Source: Echinarachnius parma
Taxonomy: Eukaryota; Echinodermata; Echinoidea; Clypeasteroida; Echinarachniidae
NCBI GenBank assembly: GCA_037951105.1
Contig: JBAMJV010009099.1
Coordinates: 1 to 64,000 of the forward strand
Direction: 5' to 3'
Length of the DNA stretch: 64,000 bases
In this document: positions 11,230-23,400 of the stretch, piece after piece
Numbering within the stretch: the first letter of the stretch is position 1
How the letters are laid out: every line of letters begins with the position of its first letter
Made by a program: the position numbers and the translations under genes
Notes under the pieces: model-generated
What the model saw: the letters and a program-made list of their open reading frames with translations, nothing else
Told to the model about the DNA's origin: nothing
The model's database searches: none

Positions 11230-11499
11230 TAAATATAGAAAAAGTGTAGACTCTAGCTGCGGACTGCAAAGTTGCAGTTGACTTCATTTGAATTTTGACA
11301 ATGATAAATTTCAGCTTTGTAGATATTGAAATAAATCTTAGTTATGATCTTAGACTTAGTATATTCTAGAGGAATACATGATTTTCTACATTGTCTGTTT
11401 TATCTATTTCTAAATTTTGCTCAGGCGAATCCACCACATAAGGCACCAGTCACAGAAACCCTGATGGTGAGCATCAAATAATCTCTGGCCAAGTTATCA

Positions 11500-14400
11500 A
11501 TGGCGACCTCAACGGTGGAAGTGGAAAGACTTCACCAAGGTAAAGGAGGGAATCTGTCGACGTCGACGAAAATAGAGCAGGGTGAGGAGATGGAAGATGA
11601 CGATATATTCTTCACGGAGGAAGCGTTTGAGATGTACTCCCTGAGCAGACTCCACGAGAACATCAGATCGCGTCAGCGAGATGGGAGCAGAACTGTGACG
11701 AGGCCTCGGAGAGGGAGGTACATCTATGATGATGATGATGATGATGAAAACAGTGGTGTTGGTGATGGTGGTGGTGGTGGTGATGGTGATGGTGATGGTG
11801 AAGGTGATGGTGATGGTGATGATGATGGTGATGGTGATGGTGGGGATGGTGATGATGATGATGGTGATGATGATGGTGGGGATGGTGATGGTGATGGTGA
11901 TGGTGATGATGCTGATGGTGATGATGGTGATGATGATGATGGTGATGGCGATGATGATGATGGTGATGATTATGTTGATGATGCGTGCATGTGATGGTGG
12001 TGATGGTGATGGTAATGGTGATCATGGTGATGTTGATGGTGCATGTGGTGGTGATGGTGATCATGGTGATAGTGATGATGATGATGATGATGGTAATGGT
12101 GGTGGTGGTGATGGTGATGGTCATGGTGATGTTGATGTTAATAATAGTGCCATGGTGATGGTGATGATGCATGCTGATGACAAAGTTGATGATGATGATG
12201 ATGACACTAATCATACTAAAACTGTTATTTGTGAAGTTCTACTACTATTGGCAAGTAACTTTTAATTGTAGTAAAATTGATGATGACGATGATGATGATG
12301 ATGATGATGTCGGCAATGGTTTATCAGGTTATGAAAACAGGTGAGAAGTTGAAATGAGCATTTAATAAATCCAAAACTCAAAGGTGTACAAAAATAATTA
12401 TAAGGGAATAATTCGCAAAGAAAGTTAATTCCTTCTCTTTTGTCATTCTCTTAACTTCTTTATTTCCCTTTTACTTTATATATATTTGTCAAATTGCTTC
12501 TAAATATGTGTAGACGAGGCACATAAAACTATGGGTAAATTTTTATTATGTTTGATACCTGTATATTTGGACTTTTGCTTCATTTTATTGTTCGCTGAAT
12601 GAAAATAGTTACATCGAATTGACCTATTGATTTTAATACAGAAACCCCTCTGAGAAAGCAAAGGAGAAGCAGCTAGCTAAGAAACAGACCCTGAAGGCAG
12701 ACCAGGCCACCCCAAAAGTTACTAAGCAACAACAAGCTGTTGCTAAGCAACAGCAGCCCAAGCCAAAGAAAGTTACTCCGCTGTACAGTCTGGCCTCACC
12801 TTACCCGAACCTCAACTATCCAACATTCTCCCGACTTACCATTGGCCAGCACAAGAAGTTCATTGAACTCCAGGCTAAATACGGGTCAAAGGGCACCAGG
12901 GTGACGACCTCGCGGGAGTCGGCGGAGCTTCAGCACTGGAGAGTGAGGATATTTTTTGGTTTGATTTGCTTTTCACATATATTACTGGAGTAGAAATGAT
13001 TTCTGCCCAATACTTTCCAAGCTTGTTCTAGCAAATTAGTACTTCTCAATGCCCATGAGACGCCCCAGGGAGTGGAGATGGTGCACACAATGTGTGCTGG
13101 TTTGCTTTGTATCCTATGATCGGGGTAATAATATCATTGTAAAGATGATTATCAATCATATTAGGCGCTATATAAATTGACTATATTATTATATTATTAC
13201 TCATTTCTAATAGATCCTGAATGGACTTACGGAATTAAAGGTTGAAAAGTTAATAGAACAGGCAAATTATTTGGTATCTAGGCTAATTACTAAGTCTAAT
13301 GATTTATAAACCATTTGATGAATATGACACCATAGGTATGGTAAAAATGTGTATTTACTAGGGCTCTTCAAATTTGTTTGAAGTACTTATTTATAATCAT
13401 CTGAAAGGACTTACATAAATGCTTTGTAGTTTGAATTTTCTCAGAACAAACAAAGTACAAACAAGTTTTCTTAGAGGCAAATTATCAAGCCTGTATTTGT
13501 TTGTTTTGCTCTAGGATAGAAGATAAAAGCAAGTAATTATTCAAAACATTGACTTATTCTTTCGTTACCGTAGCAACTTGGTGCCATGATCTACCAAGAC
13601 CAGCAGGACTTCAACGGGTTTGCCGAGTTTGCTGCCAAGCAACATTCAGAGGTCTACATGAGCATGTCCCCTGCTGCTGTGAAATATGTCAATGTAAGTT
13701 ATTAAAAAATTCATCTTGGGGGGGGGGGGGGGGGAGGCCGGGGAGCAGTCACATTTGTTATTTTGTTGTTGACTGGAGGCACATTTATAATTCTTACTTT
13801 GACAGTTATTATGAGCTCACTAAATCATGCTGAGACTGATGTATAAGAAACTTAAATGGAAGTAAGACTGATTTGGAATCAAAAGGCGTGAATGACACTT
13901 TGTTCAAATAACTACATTATGTGAGGACAGCTGTCCTTTCATGGTCAATTGATTTTGTTTTGAGCAATGTCTGATGTTATTTAGTATACATTAAATCTTT
14001 TCACATGTTTTCGCATGTGCTGTTCCATCAAAATTAAATCATAAACTTTGCCCAATGTTTGTTTTGTCCTCCTTAGGATGCTCTAAAGACTAATGTTGAA
14101 AGAGTGTTATCACTTCCTCAGCACTACGCAGTTCTGCAGACATTTACTCTCAACCCAGGCGTTCCACTGCCATCAGACCCCTCGCTACAGAGAATAGGGG
14201 CACCAGTCTTTCTGGTAAGTTGTACTGTAGTGAAAATGTTTGTTTGGGGCTCTGACGATGCTCTAAAGGCTAACATTAATTGACAGAGTGTTATCACTTC
14301 CTCAGCACTATGCTGTTCTGCAGACATTCACTCTCAACCCAGGCGTTCCACTGCCGTCAGACCCCTCGCTACAGAGAATAGGGGCACCAGTCTTTCTGGT

Positions 14401-17400
14401 AGGTACATGTAGTACTTTAGTGAAAATGAAGTGTTTGTTTGGGCTCTTAGGATGCTCTGAAGACTAATGTTAAAATAGTGTTGTCACTTCCTCAGCACTA
14501 TGCTGTACTGCAGACATTTACTCTCAACCCAGGCGTTCCACTGCCATTAGATCCTACTCTGCAGCGATTATGGGCTCTAGTCTTCGTGGTAAGTAGTACT
14601 GTAGTGAAAATGTTTGTTTGGGGCTCTGAGGTTGCTCTGAAGGCTAACATTAATTGAGAGAGTGTTATCACTTCCTCAGCACTATGCTGTACTGCAGACA
14701 TTTACTCTCAACCCAGGCGTTCCACTGCCATCAGACCCCTCGCTACAGAGAATAGGGGCACCAGTCTTCCTGGTAGGTAGTACTGTAGTGAAAATGAAAT
14801 GTTTGTTGGGGCTCTGAGGATGCTCTAAAGGCTAACATTAATTGAGAGAGTGTTATCACTTCCTCAGCACTATGCTGTACTGCAGACATTTACTCTCAAC
14901 CCAGGCATTCCACTGCCATTAGATCCTACTCTGCAGCGATTATGGGCTCTAGTCTTCGTGGTAAGTAGTACTGTAGTGAAAATGTTTGTTTTGGCCTCTT
15001 AAAATCGTGCTTAGAAGGCTAATGTTGAAAGAGTGTTATCACTTCCTCAGCACTATGCTGTTCTGCAGACATTCACTCTCAACCCAGGCGTTCCACTGCC
15101 TTCAGATCTTTCTCTGCAGCGAATAGGGGCACCAGTCTTCCTGGTAAGTTGTACTGTAGAGAAAATGTTTGTTTTGGCCTCTTATGATGCTCTGAAGGCT
15201 AACATTGAGAGAGTGTTATCACTTCCTTAGCACTACGCTGTTCTGCAGACATTTACTCTCAACCCGACTTGGCAGAATTTTAATTTTAACTTGCCTACGG
15301 CAATAGGGCAAGAGCTAGTGTGGAGCCATGCGTCTAGGGGCACTAGTCTTCCTGGGCGAAATTTTTGCTAAAGCAGACTGTTTTTTTTTTACAGAGTTTG
15401 ATGCTAATATGTTGACCTGATAGTTAATTAATATCAAAATTCATTTAATGATTGGTCGTATTTAAAATTAGTTATTTGTTAATTTTTATTTTGTTTCCAT
15501 TAGGGCAAAGTTCCAGAGCTATCTGTACCTGGTTTGGATGATAAAAAGGTGACACTGAACAGGAATCCAGTCGAAGGAGAACCGGTACCAACAAAAAATT
15601 ATAACGTAAGTGTATTTCTCCATTCCAGGGGGAAAATAACCCTTTTTCCCCCCTGGAGGCTACTTTGATCTGCTAATTTGTCTGCATGAAAAAAAGCACT
15701 CAAAAATTTGTTTTGCATTGAACTCTTACCAGGGCTCTTTTATAATTTTCAGGGGATCTTTTGGGGCATTTTCGGGGACTTAATTGCCCTGTGCCCTGAG
15801 CAATGTCGCACAGAATGTCTACATTTTCATTTCATATTTGCAATGACTGTATAACCTCACTATAGAGTGGACCTTGCGACCTTGGGACCATGCAAATTAA
15901 ATGCATAATCATAATAAATCTTGTTATATCAGGGTGGAAAAATAAAAGAATCTAAAGAGATTGGACCAGCGAAGTTACTTTGTTATGTAGAGAGGGTATT
16001 GTTAAATCAGAGCTCATTATAATGTGGTTCCGCTGTATAAATAAAACAAGCTTCCACAATATTTTTTTTTGTTTTACTGGCCCGTTCGGGCAAGTCAAAT
16101 GATAAATCTTAAAATTGTACCTGCCCAATCAGAAAAATCACTTGCCCACATACCTCTACATCGGGCAATCAAACAAGACCATTTATGAATTTGACTTGCC
16201 TGATATTAATTTTGTCTTGCCCTGGGCAATAGGGCAAGTGTTAAGTGTCGAGCCCTGATTAAAACCTTTTCTCTTTTTCTTTTTTCAGATATCAGATGAG
16301 AGTAACATACAGAAGCTTGCCCAGATGCACAAGGCAGACATAGTCCTGTCCAGTAGCAGCCTCCTTACCTTGGTGAACAACCATGCACCCCTCTATGACC
16401 AGCAGTGGGAGATCCCAGTTGAGGTCAAAGGTCAGATATCCTGTATCCTGCTCAGATACTTAGTTTTGTTTCACAGATGAGCAAGATCTGTACACATGTT
16501 TCATTTGTGAACTAGATGCTTCTTGTAGACCTTGTTTTTGTCAAATATTGTTGCTGTGCATTTGGTATACATTATATCATGTTATGGATACAAACACTGA
16601 AAACTTACTATTTTTGTAATGCAACGTTTCGCCGGTAGACTACCGGCTTCTTCTGGCTACTAGTAAGTTTCCATTTAAAAAATTCATAACATGATATATT
16701 AACTTCGACTGGATGAATGATAATCTACATCAACTTTAATATTTGGTATACCTTAGTTGCTGATGCTGTGGACAAGCAGTTAAGTTTGTAGTTTCACAAG
16801 GCAGACAAAGTCATTTCAATGAGCAGCTCACTCATACTAGTGTACAACTGTGCTCCTCTCTATTTTGGTATAACTCACATTCATAACCTATCATTTTAAG
16901 TTGTCCCTTTACTTACCAGAACCCGATGGGCTATATACAGAGTAAATGGGGATTTCAAAATCTCAAAAAGAATTGGTCAATGCAGAACAATATTCCAGCC
17001 GTTAATTCAGACTCGTCTTCACACGAGGTTGTCTGTGTCCAAAAACCCCTGATGAAGCATATATGCTGTGCCAAGCTCACATTATTGCAAGTTACAATAC
17101 ACGCAAATGCGATATAGCATTAAAATCCCTGGCACTTTAAGAGTTAAGGGAAACTTTACCTTTTCATATTATGTTAGGATCCTTTCTTGCTGTTCTTAAT
17201 TTTCCAGCAGTTAATTCAGACTCGTCGCCACACAAGGTTGTCTGTCTCCAAAAACCGCTGATGAAGCACGTCTATCATCCCCACGAGGCGAGCGCCCTCT
17301 ATCACAAGTTCCTGCTCAAGCGGTTGCTGACGGTTGACTCCAGAGACCGCTATTGCCAGGTATTAAAAAAAGAAAATGTACCATAATGATCATTTCTGAT

Positions 17401-20400
17401 TCATTGAAATACTGCCTAATACTAGCTTAGTTCTTTGCTAAGTGCATTTCAAACGATACAGTTTATTGGGCAACAAAAACATTTTATAATCCCCACCTCG
17501 GTCACTTCAGTCACATCCCGTCATCAACTTCGCACACATCGTCTTTCTTACCATCAACCGAAGTGTTGAGTTGACTGTTACCTGTACAGTTTCTACCCAA
17601 GATCCATTCGACTTTGGAACATGCTCCCCTTACCTATAGTTATGTTACCAAACGCCCAGAGTTTCAGGGATGCAGCCATGCCCAACATCTTACAGATGGC
17701 GGCGCATCCCACTCTGCGGACATTTTAAACACAACCAACAGAAAATGCACCTGCACAGTAGCACCAAGCACCTGTAAATAGAACATCACATCCACGCACT
17801 TCACTGGCACTGCACTGCACTGCCTCTCCAGGACAGCACCGAATGGCGCTTTTAAGGAGATATTTTCTTCAAGTATCAAGTATCGGGTTAAATGGGTATG
17901 CCTTCGGTACATACTAAGTTAACCCTAGTTAGCTACTAAAAGATCTTGTGTTTAATTCTGAGCCACGTCCTCCAAAATAGACTTAGCAAGGAACTAAGCT
18001 AGCCCCTAGAAGCTAGAGTATACCTTAAAAATGCTTTTAAGAAACCCTGTAATATCTCATGTTCTAATTTTGTTTGATGATCATTTTTAGAGTCTTTGGA
18101 ATGACCAGGCATAGTGGTACCTGATTTTGTTGTTGTTGTTGTTGTTATTGCTGTAATTATAAACCCCATATTTACATAATTTCAGTGCCATTGTGTGTTT
18201 TCTTTTTATTTGTTATGCTAGACATTATTAATGAACTGTAGGTACATATTTTCATGTTTTTTTGCAAATAATATATGATATCAGCTCAATCCAATTCATC
18301 TCAGTTCAATTCAATTAAATTAAATTCAAATCAATTAAAGTGGAAAGTGACTAATTTAAGTTATTCCCCCTCCCCCCCCCATCACCCTCCCTCCATTAAT
18401 TCCAGGTTTTGGAAAGGAATGAAGACGAGGAAGCTGATCAAAATGTCATCCCAGACATCACGGAGGAGTGCCACTTGGAACAGGAGGAGCGCAGAGGCCA
18501 TCTGTTCCCAGAAGAAGACTTTGGGGATTTCGGCGCAGCGTCCATCTTGGATCTGGAGACGTTTGGCAGCTTGCCGCCTGTGGTGAAACACATCGAAGAG
18601 AAAAGTCCCCCTAAACAGGATAACCCAAGTTCTGAAGTTCTGGAGGGAGATCTGGGTACTAAAACAAAGGGAGAGTCAAGTCTATCTGTAGATGAAGAAT
18701 CGATTTCTGCAGATCAAGGACAAAGTTTGAGCAATAGCAACAACATCGCAAATGAAGAACAACAACCAATGGATATTAGCGCTGTCGGACAGACAACTCC
18801 TGGAATAAAGAGAGAGGACGACCATGGTTTGATAGACAATAACAGTCAAGTGGGAGAACTACCCATGGAAGTTGGTACAGGAGGAAAACATGAAGGTGAC
18901 CAACCAATGGATGTTGCCTCGGAGAAAGAAATGGAACCAGAGGTACCTCCAGATGTGAGGGATTCTTCTGACTTGGAGGGGAAAGGGAACAGTGACGAAC
19001 AGGTGAAGGATAATAAGGGGAATGTCTTGGGGTCAGACATGGCAAGCGATAGCAACATAATCATTCAGGAAGGTGCTGCCGAGGGTGAGGATGTCCAAAA
19101 GATGGACCATGCCAGTAATTCTTCAAATGCGGAAGAAAGTGCAATCACTTCTGGAAATTCTAAAGAAAAGTTGATCATCTCTGGAGGCGAGAAGTCAGCA
19201 GAAGTTCCAGAGAAGAGGGTCAGCAGAGTGGTCAGGATGAACGTCAGGAGCAACTCCAAGAGTTTGAGCGATGAGGGTCAAGCTTCTGACTTTGACGACT
19301 CTTTGGAAGTCATCGGACAAGCCAGCAAATCTCGGGGGACATTTGTGCTGAAAAACCTGAGTGTGGACTTGGGGTCCACACGGATGCGATTCTCCAGTGA
19401 AAGCAGTAGCGATGATGAAGTGAAGCTGACAATCGTGACTGATTCTGACTTCCAGAGTGGCGCTGAAAAAGAGGTATCGAGGACATCTAGAAAGAAACAC
19501 AAGATTGAAAAAGACAGTACTTGCTTTGATACCACTGAGGACAAAACTCTTGAAGAAACCAAAGCTGTAAAAATGGTTGTCTGTGAGACTACAACCCGGG
19601 AAAGCAAACTCGAGGAACCAATGGATGCTGAAAGCAAGGATAATGAATCTGAAGTACCAAGTGATGTTGGAACCAAGGAAAAGATTCCAGACGAACCAAG
19701 CATTGAAGTGCATTCGCAAGATGGAGTGGTAATTAAGAGAGACAATGCAGATGAGGAGCTAGCAAAAAGAACAAACGCGAGTCCGATCAAAAAAGTAAAA
19801 GAAGTTCCTGTTGTGAGAATGATGACCAGGAGGAGTACCCGCATCCGACAACAAAGCTCTAGCGAAGAGATGACGACCGATAACCAAGTTGAAGAAGTTC
19901 CCGCCAAGAGACAAAGGGGAAGAAAGAAATCACAAAAACAAACTGATCAGCAGGCGCAAAAAGAACAAGAAAAGGATGAAGAACAAGGGAAAGGTATGAA
20001 GCTTTCTAAGGACAGCGAAGAAGCAAAACAAGATGGGAAAGGAATAGAACCTAGTGATGAAAATGTTGCAGCAACTGTACTGATTGATGATTCTGAGAAA
20101 CGTGTGGGAAGAAGGACAAGAGGCAGCAAGAAAGAACCTGCTGTTGATAAATCTCAGTTAAACATTTTGATGCGTTCCACAAGGAGCACGGTGAGCGAAA
20201 TCTCTAGTGACATGAAAACCGTCCCTGGTGAGCAAATTATAGACAGAAAAGGCAAGCATTCAACCAAACAAAATGTGACTGAAGAGCCGAAAGTAGACCT
20301 GACAGGTGGACAAAATGACAAATCAAGCTCACCAAAAGAACAATCGATTCCAACTGAAGAAAACAACACAAGACAACCATTACAGGGACAATCCAGGAAA

Positions 20401-23400
20401 AAGACTTCACCGGGTAAAGCTAAGACATCTGCTGCGCAAGGAAATCTTGTAAAGATGTCTGCCGGTCAAAGTAAAACTGCAAAAGTACCATCGGCAGGTG
20501 CCAGTGGGAAAAAGAGCCAGGCAGAGTCAACAATTGATGAGATCATGAGGCTCCAAGAGAAGATGCTGACAAGGCAGAAGTCTGGTAACGGCATCCCAGC
20601 AGCTGCCTCGACACCACAGTCCCAGAAGACATCACCCGGTCACAGAACCGCTTCAGGGATGCAAAACCAACAGCAACAAACAGCTGAAGGGCTTCCAACG
20701 AATGCAGCAGGACTCGGAAATGAGGGTATGGATCTTGAGGACCTCTCCGAGGGCAACTATGCCTACAGCCTCTGGAAGTTTGGACGGTTACGGCTCTTAG
20801 TCCGGAGCAAATCTCACGGGATGCTGTCCCCAGAGGGACATCAGCAACAGGAGGGACAGAGTGCTACGGTTGCAAGTGTTGTGACAAAGATGGAGTCTCA
20901 GTCAGAGCTCGGGCTCGGAACGCAAACCCTTGGCGACTTCACGAGAGTGTGGCTCAACATGTACCTGAGACCTGGTTCGAAGGTCATGAGAGGTTAGTAG
21001 AGTAGTAGGGTTAAGTAATGCTCACTCTTTCAATAAGAGGTTGCAAATTAGTTTTCCATGTATTTTTTTCAGATTTTTTTCTTCTGAATAGCAGAATTGT
21101 TAGGTTTAGGATTAGAGGTTGTGGTCAATTTTGGGCTTCCAATTTTGTTTTGTTTCAACAATAGATCCCTAAGCTTTCTCACCGATATGGTATTGATAGA
21201 ACATGGATGATTTATTCACAATCTCTCACTTATTATTATGCAGTGTAAAAATGTGGCGAGATTTGATTAATCTATCTCGTCTTGATTAGTTTGTTTTCTG
21301 AGCAATGTTAAGAAAATGTTTGAGAACTCCCGAGAAATTAAGCTTACAAATGTTCTGTTTAGTTTAATAGTCATCGAAACAGAAGCTCTATTTGATAAAC
21401 TTAATTGTTATTAACTAAACAGTATATTGACACTTGCGACACAAAGATGCATTCAAGGTTATTTGATAGCTAATCTTTGTCCTTTTTCCTCTCATGCAAT
21501 CAGGAAGGATTGACTCAAGAACTTCAGAGATTCTGAGCTGGGAGTGTTTGGATAGCTCATGGATTGTTCAGTCACAGCAGTTATTCAAGTAAGTGAATGT
21601 TACAAAGTTCAATTAATCCTTTCCATACTTAAAATTGCAAAGCGGGTAGAAATGATGAAAGTTTCCCTCTTTTCAATTTTCAAAATACTCCAATCCTGTA
21701 CGAATTTTGATGAAAAACTGATTTTTGCTTTGAATTGTTCTCCTTTTCAGTGAGATAGCAGTGGATCAACAAGCCTTCCCATTAAAAAAAAATATGCATG
21801 ACTTTTAGCTCTATGAATAAGTAATGGGTAGGAACAACAATATTTAAAATTGCATAAACTAAGAGAAATAAAGTGTTTCATGAAAAGAAAGGCGTTGGCG
21901 TTCGTACAACGTCTTAAATTCCAAAGTTTATGTTATTATTTGTTTCGTTTCAATCTGACGTAGATAAAACCGTAAAATTAAAAAAAGTTACTAGATCCTT
22001 TTAATGATAGTTTCAGTGATCATCTTTGTGTTTTTTTGGTGTGTTCAGTCCTGCCATGTGTTTGAAGATGCTCTATCACATACTGGTGAAGCTGGCCGGT
22101 CTGTCTGAAGGGAGATACCTGTTACGACACAGGCCGGGTGACGCCCATGTCTGCATCTACCAGTGCATGGAGCAAGCTGCCAAAAATGTCCGGTAAGAAT
22201 GCATTTCATATCTCATTATTGGCATGAAGCGAGAACCCAAATAGATTTGTTCAATGAAATTAGTCACGTACTGGTGAAGCTGGCTGGTCTGTCTGAAGGG
22301 AGATACCTGTTACGACACAGGCCGGGTGACGCACATGTCTGCATCTACCAGTGCATGGAGCAAGCTGCCAAAAATGTCAGGTAGATTCTTTTAGAAATAT
22401 ATTTTTATTATGCCTCCGCCACCGCCAACGAAGTGGACGGAGGCATTATGTTTTCGGGTTGTCCGTCCGTCCGTCCGTCCGTACGTCCGTCCGTCCGTCC
22501 GTCCGTCCGTCCGTCCGTCCGTCCGTCCGTCCGTCCGTACGTCCCGTTTTCGTTCTCGCGATATCTCAAGAACCGGTTGACGGATCAATTTCAAACTTGG
22601 TATGAGTGTACATATTGGGGTGACAATGATCTGATTAGATTTTGGGGTTCACTAGGTTAAAGGTCAAGGTCACAGGACTCAATATATGTTAAAAAATGCC
22701 TTGTTCTCGCGATATCTCTAGGTTGACAGATCAAATTCAAACTTGGTATGAGTGTATATATTGGGGAGACAATGATCTGATTAGATTTTGGGGTTCATGA
22801 GGTCAAAGGTCAAGGTCACAGGACTCAATATATGTGCAAAAATGCCTTGTTCTCGCGATATCTCTAGAACCGGATGATGGATCAATTTCAAACTTGGTAA
22901 GAGTGTACATATTGGGGAGACAATGATCTGATTAGATTTTGGGGTTCACTAGGTTAAAGGTCAAGGACAATATATGCCAAAAAAAGCATCCTTCTCACAA
23001 TATCTCAAGAACCGTTTGACGGATCAATTTCAAACTTGGAATGAGTTACATACACATCAGGGTGGCAATGATTGGATTAGATTTGGGGGGTCATGAGGTC
23101 AAAGGTCAAGGTCACATGACTCGATATGTATGCAAAAATTGCTTGTAATGGCAAAATCTCAAGAACTGAATGTCAGATTTCAATCTAACTTGGTACCTGA
23201 ATTTTTCTTGGGAGCCAATGTAACCATCAAAGTTTGGGGTCTATGGTCAAGGTCACAGAACTCAAAATATATATGAAAAAAGAAAAAAAAATTCAGTGCA
23301 CGTTATTTTGGGCTTGATATTAAACATCGCGTCATAGCGGAGGCATAATTTTCGACTGCGCGCAGTCGAAGATCCATCTAGTTTCCATGAATCCAGCTAT

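Noticed and set aside
11663-12265. Long frames of His, Asp-Gly or Met-Val on both strands
   Set aside because: All are translations of the GATGGT minisatellite, which lies behind the ICE2 exon 1 donor.
14077-15262. CRISPR array
   Set aside because: Regular spacing of 180-190 bp, but the units are whole exon plus intron copies in an animal gene.
22351-22660. Frames with repeated SVRP or TDGR
   Set aside because: Translation of the CCGT tract of element A1; the same artefact appears at 30002-30214 and 58858-59149.
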